50,199 nucleotides of DNA from Bacteroidaceae bacterium. Lineage in GTDB: Bacteria > Bacteroidota > Bacteroidia > Bacteroidales > Bacteroidaceae. Position 1 is the stretch's first letter, and every line of letters begins with the position of its first letter. The stretch lies in assembly GCA_017468985.1 (NCBI GenBank), contig JAFUHF010000006.1:1-50199 (forward strand). The letters run 5' to 3'. Below, piece after piece: positions 34,228-43,998 of the stretch. A program made the position numbers and the translations under genes. The notes under the pieces are model-generated. The model was given only the letters and a program-made list of their open reading frames with translations, ran no database searches and was not told the DNA's origin.

Positions 34228-34779
34228 ATGATCCATTTACTCATTGCACGCCACGGCGAGACGCTGGAAAATGCGCGCCGAATCCTTCAAGGCCAGTTGC
34301 CCGGCCACCTCAGCCCTCTCGGACGCGAGCAGGCCCTCCGCCTCGGAGCTCAGCTGCAGGGCGAAAAGCTCGACCTCATCGTCAGCAGCGACCTCCAGCG
34401 CGCCATGGACACCACCCAACTCCTCAACAGCCTGCTCCACCTGCCCGTGGAGCCCTGCTCACTGCTCAGGGAGCGCGACTGGGGACCGCTCACCGGTGTA
34501 TGCACCGAAGAACAGGAAGTCAGGCCCGACGATTTTCCTGAAACGGTAGAGTCGCAGCCGCACCTCATGGAGCGCGCCCACCGGCTCATTGCCTATCTGC
34601 TGGCCCATCACGACGGAAAACGCCTGCTGCTCGTGGGCCATGGCTACTTCAACCGCTGCATTCTTGCCGCCATAGAGGGCCTGACGCCCCACGACGTACC
34701 CCGATGGGGAAACACCGAGGTGCGCCGCGCCCAGATAGCTCAGCCCGATGAACCAGAGCCCCAACCTTCCCTGCCATGA
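34228..34779 (+). CDS. Histidine phosphatase family protein
   Basis: 183 residues from the ATG at 34228; the open frame begins earlier but the promoter at 34182 excludes longer starts. Phosphoglycerate-mutase-like fold: phosphorylated His in LLIARHGETLENARRI, second Arg in VSSDLQRAMDTT, Glu in LRERDWGPLTG and second His in LLVGHGYFNR. Substrate unknown. The stop overlaps the start of the next gene by four bases (ATGA), indicating translational coupling. Confidence 0.88.
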   Translation: MIHLLIARHGETLENARRILQGQLPGHLSPLGREQALRLGAQLQGEKLDLIVSSDLQRAMDTTQLLNSLLHLPVEPCSLLRERDWGPLTGVCTEEQEVRPDDFPETVESQPHLMERAHRLIAYLLAHHDGKRLLLVGHGYFNRCILAAIEGLTPHDVPRWGNTEVRRAQIAQPDEPEPQPSLP

Positions 34780-35999
34780 GTCGTGAAACCTCAGCCAGCC
34801 CCACAACGGGGCGCGAACGCTACGTGATTCTGGACGCCACGCGTGGGTTTGCCCTTGCAGGCATCTGTCTGGCCAATTTCCCCGAGTTTTCGCTCTGGAC
34901 CTTCTTGCCGGACGAGCTGCGCGAGAGCATGCCGTCGGCTCAGACCGACGCAATAGTGAGATTCATGCAGTACTTACTGATCGACGCCAAGTTTTATACC
35001 ATATTCTCGCTGCTGTTTGGGTTAGGATTCGCCTTGTTCATAGAGCGCGCCATGCTGAAGGGCCGCCACGCCCTCCGGCTGTTCTGGCGCAGGATGCTGT
35101 TTCTGGCACTCATCGGTCTGGTTCATCTGCTCTTTATCTGGAGTGGCGACATACTGCTGCTCTATGCCTTGGGCGGCATGTGTTTGCCCCTGCTGCGCGG
35201 TCTGAGCGGCAGGAACATGCTCCGTTTGGCCGCTCTGCTCCTGCTGCTTCCCATAGCCATTGATGCTTTGGAACTCTGGGCTGGATGGGAACTCTCGTCA
35301 CCCATGGAACGGGCCTGGTGGAGCCACGCAGAAGCGAGGGGCATCAATGAGGGAAATTTCCACACGTGGCTGCGCGATGCCACGAGCTACGCTCAGGTGT
35401 GGGACTTCCTCGTGCAGGGTGCTTACGAACGCATGTATGAATTCCTGGACGGCCACCGCCTGCTGAAGGTGCTCGGTCTGTTTCTCATAGGCTACCACGT
35501 GGGCCGGCAGAAGCTCTATCAGAACCTTCCCTCGCACCAGCAGGCCATAAAGAAAGGCACGCAGCTGCTTCTGGGCGTGGGGCTCCCCTGCTCCACCCTC
35601 TATGCTTGGAGCTGCACTCACGGCCACCCTTGGGGCACCATCGTTCACTCCATTCTCTATGCCCTGAGCGCCTATCCGATGGGCGCGGCTTATGTGGGAC
35701 TCCTCGCGTTGCTCTACATCAGGCATGAACGGAGCCGCCTGTTCACCGTGCTGGCTGCACCTGGGCGCATGGCACTGAGCTGCTACCTCGGACAATCGGT
35801 GGCAGGGTGTGCACTGTTCTATGGCATCGGCTTAGGATGGGGAACCACCATGGGACTCACCGCCGTGGAGTTCACGGCAGCGATGGTGTTCTTTGCAGAG
35901 ACGCTGCTCTGCCTCCTGTGGTTGACGCGCTACCGTTTTGGACCGGCAGAATGGGTCTGGAGAATGCTGACCTACGGGCAGTGGTTGCCTCTGAAGTGA
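34776..35999 (+). CDS. DUF418 (YeiB-like) membrane protein
   Basis: 407 residues, polytopic. N-terminal RYVILDATRGFALAGICLAN is the family signature; the C-terminal DUF418 region spans about 240-400 with GRMALSCYLGQS and a series of hydrophobic helices. It has about nine to ten membrane segments. The family resembles membrane acyltransferases in fold, but its activity is not known. Four-base overlap with the phosphatase gene. It ends one base before the convergent mfd stop. Confidence 0.87.
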   Translation: MSRETSASPTTGRERYVILDATRGFALAGICLANFPEFSLWTFLPDELRESMPSAQTDAIVRFMQYLLIDAKFYTIFSLLFGLGFALFIERAMLKGRHALRLFWRRMLFLALIGLVHLLFIWSGDILLLYALGGMCLPLLRGLSGRNMLRLAALLLLLPIAIDALELWAGWELSSPMERAWWSHAEARGINEGNFHTWLRDATSYAQVWDFLVQGAYERMYEFLDGHRLLKVLGLFLIGYHVGRQKLYQNLPSHQQAIKKGTQLLLGVGLPCSTLYAWSCTHGHPWGTIVHSILYALSAYPMGAAYVGLLALLYIRHERSRLFTVLAAPGRMALSCYLGQSVAGCALFYGIGLGWGTTMGLTAVEFTAAMVFFAETLLCLLWLTRYRFGPAEWVWRMLTYGQWLPLK

Positions 36000-36000
36000 A

Positions 36001-39000
36001 CTAAACAGACGGTTGGGAAGCGATTTGCCGCAACAGACTTACGGCCTCTTCTATCGTAGTGATGCCCTTCACTACCATGCGGCGGCGTCCCTTTACCTCA
36101 CCCAGGCTGCAGCGGCGCGACTCGCTCTGCAGAAACGACAGGCTGCGGCCGAAGGTTGTGCTCTGGTAAAAAGCGCTGTCGGGGTTTGAAACGAAGTAAA
36201 GCGCCAGCTGACCCTGCCTGAGCAGGAGTCGCTCAATGCCTAACTGGCGTCCCAGCTGGCGGAGCACCACCACTTGAAGCAAATCAAGCCCCTCAGCAGG
36301 CATGGGGCCAAAGCGGTCCTCCATGCGGCTGCGGAAGGTAGCCACCTCAGCCTCCGTTTTCAGGCCGTCAAGCTCTCGGTAGCAGGCCATGCGCTCTGCG
36401 CTGCCCGGTATGTAGGTCTCAGAAAGGTAGAGCGGAAGGTCGCTGTCCAGCACGCAGTCGTCCACAAAGAGGTCGCCTCGGAGCTCATTCTTCTCCTGCG
36501 CCTCGTCAGCGTAGAGCTGGGAGAACTCCTGCGTTTTGAGCTCACTGACCGCCTCGCTCAGGATCTTCTGATAGGTTTCGTAGCCCAGGTCGGCTATGAA
36601 GCCGCTCTGTTCAGCCCCCAGAAGGTTTCCGGCACCGCGGATGTCGAGGTCCTGCATGGCAATGTGGATGCCACTGCCCAGGTCGGAGAAGTTTTCGATG
36701 GCTTCCAGGCGGCGACGGGCGTCGGGCGGCAGCAGGCTGAGCGGCGGAGCCAGCAGGTAACAGAAGGCCTTGCGGTTGCTGCGGCCCACACGGCCCCTCA
36801 TCTGGTGGAGGTCGCTCTGGCCGAAGTTATTTGCACCGTCAATAATGATAGTGTTGGCATTGGGAATGTGAATGCCATTCTCAACAATGGTGGTGGAAAG
36901 CAGCACGTCGTAATCATAGTTGATGAAATCCATGATGATCTGTTCGAGCTTTTCCGGGGGCATCTGGCCGTGGCCGATGGCCACCCGGGCATCGGGTACG
37001 TGCTTCCTGAGCAGGTTGTCCAACTCCCCGAGCTTCGCTATCCGGTTGCACACGATGAACACCTGACCATTGCGGCTCATTTCAAAATTCACTGCATCGG
37101 CTATCACCTCATGCCCGAACGGATGTACCTCCGTATGGATGGGATAACGGTTGGGCGGTGGAGTCTGCAGCACTGACAAATCCCGTGCACCCATGAGTGA
37201 GAATTGCAACGTGCGCGGTATGGGAGTGGCGGACAAGGTCAGGGTATCGACATTCACGCGCATCTGGCGGAGTTTCTCCTTTGTGGCAACGCCAAACTTC
37301 TGTTCTTCATCGATGATGAGGAGTCCGAGATCGTGAAATTCTATGGTTTTACTGATGAGCTTGTGCGTGCCAATGATAATTTCCGTCCGCCCCGACTTGA
37401 GCGACTCTCGGATCTGCCGTGTCTTCTCCGCAGAACGGGCGCGGCTCAGGTAGTCAACGGTTACAGGGAAGTTCTTAAGCCTCTGCGAGAAGGTTTGATA
37501 GTGCTGATAGGCCAAAACAGTGGTGGGCACCAGTACGGCCACCTGTTTACCGTCCGTGGCAGCCTTGAAGGCAGCCCGGATGGCGATTTCGGTCTTTCCG
37601 AAACCCACGTCGCCACATACGAGACGGTCCATGGGGCGCTGGCTTTCCATGTCCTTCTTTACTTCCTGGGTTACGCGGAGCTGGTCGGGGGTGTCTTCGT
37701 ATAGAAAGCTCGCCTCAAGCTCATGCTGCATGTAGCCGTCGGGGCTGAAGGCGAAACCGCGCTCGCTGCGCCGCTGGCTGTAGAGCTGGATGAGATCTCG
37801 GGCAATGTCTTTAATCTTCTTCTTGGTGCGGTCCTTCATTTTTTCCCACGCACCAGTTCCGAGCCTGCTCAGTTTGGGCGGCTGGCCGTCGCGGCCTTTG
37901 TACTTGCTGACCTTGTTGAGGGAATGAATGGACACATAAACCACGTCGCCCCCCTGGTAGACGAGTTTCATCATCTCTTGTTCGGCGGCGCCCTGTTCGA
38001 CGTGTACCAATCCGGCGAATTGTCCGATGCCGTGATCCACGTGCACGATAAAATCGCCGGGTTCAAACTGCTGCACCTCCTTGAGCGTGAGTGCTACCTT
38101 GCCCGTGCGGGCCCGATCGCTGCGCAGTTGGTATTTGTGGAAGCGATCGAACACCTGATGGTCCGTATAGAGACAGATCCGCAGGTCTTCGTCGCGAAAA
38201 CCGGCATGCAGTGTTCGTTCCACGGCCTCGAAGCGTAGATGGGGCCGCATCTCTTGAAGGATCTCGCACAGGCGTTCGTGCTGTTTGGGGCTGTCGGCAA
38301 GGACATAGAGGCCATAACCCTCTTGGGCGCTGTCTGCGAGAGAGGAACTGAGCAGTTCAAAATTCTTGTGAAAGAGGGGTTGGGGGCTTGTATGGAAGCT
38401 GATGCGCGTGCCCTTGGTGCGTTCAGGCCTTGTACCCACCACAATCTGGACAAACGCCCCTGCTTCGCGCTCAAAATCCTCGCCGGAAAGCAAGAGCATG
38501 TCTGGCGAGAGCACCTCAGAGGCCTCAGAAGCTCCGGCCTCGCGTTCCACCTGGGCCTGGGCAGAGAAACCGGCCTTGAACGTCTGTCGAACTACGTCGG
38601 CCACATAGCCCAGACCGTGGCTCACGAGGAGGGTATCGTCAGGAAGGAAGTTGAAAAGCGAAACGCGCTGTCCGTCCACCACCGACATTTCAGGAATAAT
38701 GGTGGCCTCGGAGAGTTTCTCCTCTGAGAGCTGGCTCTCAATGCTGAACGTGCGTATGCTGTCCACCTCGTCGCCAAAAAAATCGATGCGCAGGGGCAGT
38801 TCGCCGGCATAGGAGTAGACATCAAGGATGCTGCCACGCACGGCAAAGTCGCCCGGCTCGTAAACATAGTCGGTGCGCCTCATGCCGAGGTCTACCAGGC
38901 GATGTTCCAGCCAGGTCATGTCTACGTTCTGGCCCACACGCACACTGATGGAGTTGGCCTCCACCTGAGCCTTGGGTGCCACCTTCACGGAAAGGGCGTC

Positions 39001-39375
39001 GGGATAGGTCACCACAAGTATGGGCCCTGCAGAAACGCTGCTCAGGCGGCTGAGCACCTCCGTACGCAGTATTTCGTTAGCGGCGTCGGGTTGGCCATAC
39101 TTCACACCGCGGCGAAAAGCCGAGGGAAAGAACAGCACGACCTCCGTGCCCAGCAGTTGAGAGAGATCGCTGTATAGGTAGCCGGCTTCGTCCTCGTCAT
39201 TCATCACCATAAGGACATGATTCTCGTCACACGCGGCGGCAAGCACCAAAGCAGGGGCTGAGCCTTGCAGTCCCTCCAGATAAACGGGGACGGCAGTGCC
39301 TGCCCCAAGCACCTTGCGCAGCGCTCTGACGCCGGCATGGCGCTGATACTTCAGCATGAGTTCCGAAAGTTCCAT
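36001..39375 (-). CDS. mfd: Transcription-repair coupling factor
   Basis: 1124 residues from the ATG at 39375 (MELSELMLKY); an in-frame ATG at 39435 would overlap the spacer with the upstream gene. Order: UvrB-like N-terminal domains (about 1-350), the CarD-like RNA polymerase interaction domain (FEPGDFIVHVDHGIGQFAGL), the RecG-like helicase with Walker A (DVGFGKTEIA), the Walker B box DEEQKFGV and the SATPIPRTL motif, and the C-terminal TRCF domain. It removes stalled RNA polymerase and recruits UvrA. The convergent DUF418 stop is only one base away. Confidence 0.96.
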   Translation of the reverse strand: MELSELMLKYQRHAGVRALRKVLGAGTAVPVYLEGLQGSAPALVLAAACDENHVLMVMNDEDEAGYLYSDLSQLLGTEVVLFFPSAFRRGVKYGQPDAANEILRTEVLSRLSSVSAGPILVVTYPDALSVKVAPKAQVEANSISVRVGQNVDMTWLEHRLVDLGMRRTDYVYEPGDFAVRGSILDVYSYAGELPLRIDFFGDEVDSIRTFSIESQLSEEKLSEATIIPEMSVVDGQRVSLFNFLPDDTLLVSHGLGYVADVVRQTFKAGFSAQAQVEREAGASEASEVLSPDMLLLSGEDFEREAGAFVQIVVGTRPERTKGTRISFHTSPQPLFHKNFELLSSSLADSAQEGYGLYVLADSPKQHERLCEILQEMRPHLRFEAVERTLHAGFRDEDLRICLYTDHQVFDRFHKYQLRSDRARTGKVALTLKEVQQFEPGDFIVHVDHGIGQFAGLVHVEQGAAEQEMMKLVYQGGDVVYVSIHSLNKVSKYKGRDGQPPKLSRLGTGAWEKMKDRTKKKIKDIARDLIQLYSQRRSERGFAFSPDGYMQHELEASFLYEDTPDQLRVTQEVKKDMESQRPMDRLVCGDVGFGKTEIAIRAAFKAATDGKQVAVLVPTTVLAYQHYQTFSQRLKNFPVTVDYLSRARSAEKTRQIRESLKSGRTEIIIGTHKLISKTIEFHDLGLLIIDEEQKFGVATKEKLRQMRVNVDTLTLSATPIPRTLQFSLMGARDLSVLQTPPPNRYPIHTEVHPFGHEVIADAVNFEMSRNGQVFIVCNRIAKLGELDNLLRKHVPDARVAIGHGQMPPEKLEQIIMDFINYDYDVLLSTTIVENGIHIPNANTIIIDGANNFGQSDLHQMRGRVGRSNRKAFCYLLAPPLSLLPPDARRRLEAIENFSDLGSGIHIAMQDLDIRGAGNLLGAEQSGFIADLGYETYQKILSEAVSELKTQEFSQLYADEAQEKNELRGDLFVDDCVLDSDLPLYLSETYIPGSAERMACYRELDGLKTEAEVATFRSRMEDRFGPMPAEGLDLLQVVVLRQLGRQLGIERLLLRQGQLALYFVSNPDSAFYQSTTFGRSLSFLQSESRRCSLGEVKGRRRMVVKGITTIEEAVSLLRQIASQPSV

Positions 39376-39441
39376 AATCAATATGCCATCAGCGCTTCCC
39401 ACCCTTGCCCAAACGACGGACAGGAGGGAAACCACTCCTTA

Positions 39442-41082
39442 TCATAAATGGAAAGCCTTGGGACGTTGCAGGTTTTCTTCATACACCTGGCCAAAGGAGT
39501 CGGTCACCCTCACGGTGACAGGCGTAGTTGCCTCAGAAGCCTGAGCCTTGAAGAGATGGAGCGTGCGGTTGGTGGCAGAACCGGCGCCCACCTTGTGCTT
39601 GATCTGATAAATGGCACGGTCGTAGGCAAGTGTATGAGCAGGATCTTCATCGCGGATGCGTTCCACCTTGAGCGGACGTCCGTTTTCGAGAATTTCCACC
39701 TTCCAATCGTCGTCGTAGGAAAAGACGTTGACATAAATCAGGTTATCATCGACGAGCCCATAGTTGGTGCGCTCAGGATACTTCTTGACAATGGCCTTCA
39801 TGGCCGGGTCGGAGAGATAAAAGTCGCGGACAGCGTTCATGTCGTATACTCTCATCTGCGGATGGCCGTTTTCAGCCATGCTGTGGTATTGCCAGCGAAG
39901 TTTGCGGCCCTTGACTTCCCAGAGCGAGTAGCCGCCGGGGCTTCCGTCCTTGCAAAGGTGGCTGCCGGTAAGATGGCCGGTGTTCCACCAGGTGGCACAA
40001 ACCGCGGCAATGTTGTGCTCCGTGGTGTTGGGATACTCACGGGGGTGGGTGGTATAGTTGTAGTGCGTATGGCCGCTCACCACGTGGACGGTGCGGAAGG
40101 CTTTGAGCTCATCGAGCAGGCGGAGCGTGGAATGAGAGGCCATTTTGTCGGTAACGGTCTCGAAATCATTCGACAAACGAGTGACGGGTATGTGGAGTGC
40201 TACGATGATGGGGGTCTTCTTATCCTTGATGAGCGAAAGATCCTTCCGCAGCCAGGCTAACTGCTCCTCGGTGATGAAACCGTCGTAGTTGCGGCTGCCT
40301 GCCACCCCCTGGGCATACGTTCCTCCGGTGTCTTCGTTCTTGTAATAGATGTCATCCAGCACTACGATATGGATTTTTCCCAAGTTAAAAGAGTAGTAGT
40401 TCGGACTGATCATGTCGCGCCAGGGTGCACTGGAGAGGAAATCCGTTTCCGGACCTCCGGGAACCGAAGGGTCGTTGTCGTGATTGCCAATCACGGGCCA
40501 TAAGGGAAGATGATATCCCATCGTTTTACACGTCTCGAGGAAGTCGTGGAGGTTGTAGGAGTTCTGTGTCCAGTAAATATCCCATGTCAGATCGCCGAGC
40601 AACATGGTATAGACGGGTCTGCCCTTCGCAGCAAGGCGTTCCTTCTCTAAGTTGGGGATAAACCAGCGCTGAAACTGGTTGAGGTCCTCTACCCTATTGG
40701 CTAAATGCGTGTCAGCACCGATAAGGAAGTTGTACTTATTGTTTCTGACCCTACGGAGACAGAAGTCGTGAACCTCCTTAACGTTTTTGTCGGGCGTAAA
40801 AAGGCGGCTCCAGAACTGAGGAGAGAAACCATCCTTCATTTCAGGCTCGTAGCCCTTTGGAAGGGTGTAAAAAACGTATCCATTACGCTTGTCAGACTGT
40901 AGGGCATAGCGTCCGTCACGGTCAGTGAGGACCAACTCATAGCCGTCGCTCACGGCCACACCGGCCACACCCTTCGAACCACACACGATGCGGCCCGTAA
41001 CGTTTTGTGCACCGGCAAAACCAAAGGAGAACCACACCAATAGCAAGGTGAGGCCCATGGAAAGATTATTGGATTGTTTCAT
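39442..41082 (-). CDS. Exported calcineurin-like metallophosphoesterase
   Basis: 546 residues from the ATG at 41082, chosen because the signal peptide (SMGLTLLLVWFSFGFAGA) follows and a promoter lies just upstream. An N-terminal beta domain (about 27-110, NVTGRIVCGSKGVAGVAV) precedes the metallophosphatase core. Metal ligands are D124/H126 (GADTHLAN), D164 (LGDLTWD), N200/H201 (IGNHDND), a His in VALHIPV, and GHTHYN. A C-terminal beta domain (about 390-540) follows. This three-domain plan is typical of Bacteroidetes phosphoesterases; substrate unknown. Confidence 0.9.
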   Translation of the reverse strand: MKQSNNLSMGLTLLLVWFSFGFAGAQNVTGRIVCGSKGVAGVAVSDGYELVLTDRDGRYALQSDKRNGYVFYTLPKGYEPEMKDGFSPQFWSRLFTPDKNVKEVHDFCLRRVRNNKYNFLIGADTHLANRVEDLNQFQRWFIPNLEKERLAAKGRPVYTMLLGDLTWDIYWTQNSYNLHDFLETCKTMGYHLPLWPVIGNHDNDPSVPGGPETDFLSSAPWRDMISPNYYSFNLGKIHIVVLDDIYYKNEDTGGTYAQGVAGSRNYDGFITEEQLAWLRKDLSLIKDKKTPIIVALHIPVTRLSNDFETVTDKMASHSTLRLLDELKAFRTVHVVSGHTHYNYTTHPREYPNTTEHNIAAVCATWWNTGHLTGSHLCKDGSPGGYSLWEVKGRKLRWQYHSMAENGHPQMRVYDMNAVRDFYLSDPAMKAIVKKYPERTNYGLVDDNLIYVNVFSYDDDWKVEILENGRPLKVERIRDEDPAHTLAYDRAIYQIKHKVGAGSATNRTLHLFKAQASEATTPVTVRVTDSFGQVYEENLQRPKAFHL

Positions 41083-41107
41083 TATTCGGATGATTGTTAA
41101 TAAACTG

Positions 41108-41115
41108 CAAAAGTA
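41108..41115 (-). promoter_or_regulatory. Promoter -7 element for the metallophosphoesterase
   Basis: Minus-strand TACTTTTG matches TAnnTTTG, 26 bp upstream of the start at 41082. Confidence 0.6.
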
Positions 41116-41207
41116 ACACTTCTCCGCCATTTTCAGGCACCATGAGAAGGCCTATTTTAAGGCTAAAAAGGCGCAAAATGAAGCCGGAAGCCCCTCTGTC
41201 GTCCCCT

Positions 41208-41993
41208 CTACACGGCCAAGGGGAAAAGGCCAAGAGCATTTCGGGTGGTCTGAAGGGCCACCTCGTCTGGTCCGACACTATAGAGTTGAGCCAGACGGGC
41301 AATGATTTCAGGAACGAAAGCCGACTCATTGCGCTTGCCCCGATGGGGAACGGGAGCCATGTAGGGCGAATCGGTTTCGAGCACTATGCGACTGAGGGGC
41401 ACCTCGCGGAGAGCCTCAGGAAGCGCTGATTTCTTGAAAGTCACCACTCCGCCAATGCCTAACATGAAGCCAGAATGGCTGAGCAAGTCACGGGCTTCGG
41501 CGGCCGTGCCCGTGAAACAATGGAACACACCGCGCAAACCGCTGCCGCGAAACGGTTCGAGGCAGGCCATGAGGTCGGCATGGGCACTGCGCGAATGGAT
41601 CATGAGGGGCAGGTCATACTTCAAGGCCCAGCCCACCTGAATGCGGAACACCTCCAGCTGCTCCTCCCTGCGCGAGGCATCCCAATAGAAGTCAAGCCCC
41701 ACCTCGCCAATGCCGATGAAGGGATGGGAACCGGCAGAGAGCAGCTTCTCCATCTTGGCCAGCTCAGAATGATAGTCGCCCTGAGGAATGTCCTCAGGAT
41801 GGAGCCCCAGCATGGGGTAAAGGAACCCGGGATAGCGCTCAGAGAGCTGAGAAGCTTGGAAGGCCGACTGCATGGTGGTGGAAGGAAGGAAAATCTTATG
41901 GGCACCGGACTGGCGAGCCCGGGAAAGCACCTCATCTATGTCGGAGAGGAATTCTTCACCGTAAAGATGGGCATGAGTATCGATGAACTGCAT
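41208..41993 (-). CDS. tatD: TatD-family metal-dependent hydrolase
   Basis: 261 residues from MQFIDTHAHLYG at 41993; an ATG four codons upstream is possible. TIM-barrel metallohydrolase with HAH near the N-terminus, GIGEVGLDFYWD (metal Glu), PLMIHSRSA (His), VFHCFTGTAA (His) and VLETDSPYMAP (Asp). Members act as 3'-5' exonucleases or DNases. Last gene of a minus-strand operon with prenyl synthase and tonB. Confidence 0.9.
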   Translation of the reverse strand: MQFIDTHAHLYGEEFLSDIDEVLSRARQSGAHKIFLPSTTMQSAFQASQLSERYPGFLYPMLGLHPEDIPQGDYHSELAKMEKLLSAGSHPFIGIGEVGLDFYWDASRREEQLEVFRIQVGWALKYDLPLMIHSRSAHADLMACLEPFRGSGLRGVFHCFTGTAAEARDLLSHSGFMLGIGGVVTFKKSALPEALREVPLSRIVLETDSPYMAPVPHRGKRNESAFVPEIIARLAQLYSVGPDEVALQTTRNALGLFPLAV

Positions 41994-42014
41994 AAGAGGG
42001 AACAAAGAAAAGGG

Positions 42015-43037
42015 TCAGAATGCCCTGTTGAACAGAGAGGAGGCAAAACTCCAGAGCGTAGCCTTGCGGTCGGCAGGCAGGCTGACCTGCTCCAACAGCT
42101 GACGGGCCTCGGAAAAGTATTGCGCCACGCGCTGCTGGCAGAGAGGGCCTATGCCCAAGGCATCGTAGAGGGACGTGACGGCCTGAATCTTCTGCTCCGC
42201 ATCGGGGTTGGGCTGATTGAGCCAGCCCAGCAACTGCTGCAACTGTCCGTCATCAGCCATGCGAAGGGCAGAAATAAGCAGGAAGGTTTTCTTATTGCAA
42301 AGAATGTCGCCACCAATGCGTTTGCCAAACAGTTTGGCATCACCATAGACATCAAGATAGTCGTCCTGGAGCTGGAAGGCCAGCCCCACCTTTTCACCAA
42401 AGCCGTAGAGCAGACGGGCATCGTCGACAGAAGCTCTCGCCAAGATGGCACCCATCTTGGCGGCGCACCCGAGGAGCACGGAAGTCTTGAGGCGGATCAT
42501 TTCCAGATATTCCTCCTCCGTAACGTCGAGGCGCGACTCAAAGTTGACGTCGTACTGCTGCCCTTCGTCAATCTCAAGGGCAGAATCCACGAAAACCTTC
42601 ATCACCTCAGGCGCAAACTGGGCTGGAACGCCCTGAATGAGCTTCATGGCCAGGAGGAGCATGGAGTCGCCGGAGAGAATGGCGGTATTGGGATCCCACT
42701 TGCAATGTACGGTGGGCTTTCCGCGACGCACGTCGGCGTGGTCCATGAGGTCGTCGTGAAGAAGGGTGAAGTTATGATAGGTCTCAATGCCTAATGCGGC
42801 CGGCATGGCCGTCTCGATATCGCTGCGATAGAGGCCGTAGGAAAGCAGGAGGAACAAGGGACGGATGCGCTTACCCCCGAGCGAGAGTACATAGCGTATG
42901 GGCTCGTAAAGACCGGCAGGCTGACAGGGCATCGGCAACTGCGAGAGAGCCTGATTGACCATTGAAAGGAGCTGCTGAACAGTCTGGGAATCACGAGCAG
43001 AAGATGACTCAGGGGAAAAAGTAGATGAAAAATTCAT
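42015..43037 (-). CDS. Polyprenyl (isoprenyl) diphosphate synthase
   Basis: 340 residues. All-helical trans-prenyltransferase with the first Asp-rich motif DDLMD at 95-99 (HNFTLLHDDLMDHAD) and the second in FQLQDDYLDVYGD, plus GGKRIRP for diphosphate binding. Chain elongation of isopentenyl diphosphate is expected; residues before DDLMD do not let me decide between farnesyl, geranylgeranyl or longer products. It starts 11 bp after tonB and lies directly before tatD. The isoprenoid gene ispH lies 3 kb away on the other strand. Confidence 0.92.
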   Translation of the reverse strand: MNFSSTFSPESSSARDSQTVQQLLSMVNQALSQLPMPCQPAGLYEPIRYVLSLGGKRIRPLFLLLSYGLYRSDIETAMPAALGIETYHNFTLLHDDLMDHADVRRGKPTVHCKWDPNTAILSGDSMLLLAMKLIQGVPAQFAPEVMKVFVDSALEIDEGQQYDVNFESRLDVTEEEYLEMIRLKTSVLLGCAAKMGAILARASVDDARLLYGFGEKVGLAFQLQDDYLDVYGDAKLFGKRIGGDILCNKKTFLLISALRMADDGQLQQLLGWLNQPNPDAEQKIQAVTSLYDALGIGPLCQQRVAQYFSEARQLLEQVSLPADRKATLWSFASSLFNRAF

Positions 43038-43048
43038 ACGGAGGAGGA

Positions 43049-43843
43049 TTAATCTATTTCAAACACGATGGGAAGCGTGACCTGGGCCCGAATGGGGCGT
43101 CCATTCTTCTGGGCAGGGAGCCATTTGGGCATCATGGCCATTACGCGCATGGCTTCATGGTTGAGCGCGGCTGTGGCACCCCGAAGAATGCGTACGTCGG
43201 CGATCTGCCCTGATGGCTCAACGATAAAAGCCACTTCAACAGTGCCTTCCTCGTGGCGACGAACACATTCAGGAGGATAAATCATGGTGCGCTGCAACCA
43301 GCGCATGAAAGCAGCAATGCCAGTTGGGTAATGAGGGATGGAGTCAAGGATAATGCCATCGGTCTGTTCCGTGTCGCGAGCAAGGAGCAAGTGTTCTTCC
43401 TGACGCAGAAGGTGTGACGAATCGACGGGCAAGTCTTTGATATCCTCTGGAACAAAGCTGAAATCGTCGGGATGGAAAGCTACGGCCAGTTTTTCCTTAT
43501 CGGGAATCTGGATTATCTCTTCTTCGTCAGCACGGACCGTGAGTTGAGGCTCCACCTTCTCTACCGGCCGACGCACAGGACGTGCCTCCTTTAGCCTCAC
43601 ACCTTCAAAGCGGACAATATTCTCTACCGGATCGGGACGCTTCACGGGAGCATAGCGGCGATGGAGTAACTCCATGATGAACGAAGGTACTGCAAAGAGC
43701 AGAAACAAAGCGCACACCGTGATGATGGCAATTCCAAAGCGATGGCCCGTCTGGGCACGCATCACGTATGCTCCATAAGAGCGATTGCGACGCTCGAACA
43801 CCAGCTCACACCATCCATTCGAGAATAACTCGCTTCGTTTCAT
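43049..43843 (-). CDS. TonB-family energy transducer
   Basis: 264 residues. The N-terminal segment KRSELFSNGWCELVFERRNRSYGAYVMR is characteristic of Bacteroidetes TonB. One membrane helix follows (about 37-55), then a Pro/Glu-rich periplasmic linker (VKRPDPVENI, VRRPVEKVEPQ). The C-terminal TonB domain (about 185-264) contains TVEVAFIVEPSGQIADVRILRG and the end KNGRPIRAQVTLPIVFEID. It transmits proton-motive force to outer-membrane TonB-dependent transporters. First gene of the tonB-prenyl synthase-tatD operon. Confidence 0.92.
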   Translation of the reverse strand: MKRSELFSNGWCELVFERRNRSYGAYVMRAQTGHRFGIAIITVCALFLLFAVPSFIMELLHRRYAPVKRPDPVENIVRFEGVRLKEARPVRRPVEKVEPQLTVRADEEEIIQIPDKEKLAVAFHPDDFSFVPEDIKDLPVDSSHLLRQEEHLLLARDTEQTDGIILDSIPHYPTGIAAFMRWLQRTMIYPPECVRRHEEGTVEVAFIVEPSGQIADVRILRGATAALNHEAMRVMAMMPKWLPAQKNGRPIRAQVTLPIVFEID

Positions 43844-43938
43844 TCCTGATTAGCGTTCAAAGAAGAAAAAATAGTGTCGTTACACCATAAAACCGCTCTT
43901 TTCACGTTATAAGAACAGTGGTGAGCGATTTCTCACTG

Positions 43939-43977
43939 CAAAAGTAACGCAGTTATTCTAAAAATAGCGTACCTTTG
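43939..43977. promoter_or_regulatory. Divergent promoters for tonB and porQ
   Basis: Minus strand TACTTTTG (43946-43939) serves the tonB operon; plus strand TACCTTTG (43970-43977) serves porQ. Both match TAnnTTTG and are 23 bp apart. Confidence 0.6.
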
Positions 43978-43998
43978 AAGTCAAAAAATGATAATTGC

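Noticed and set aside
41475-42794. 439-codon open frame antisense to tatD and the prenyl synthase
   Set aside because: Spans two well-supported genes on the opposite strand and resembles no protein family.
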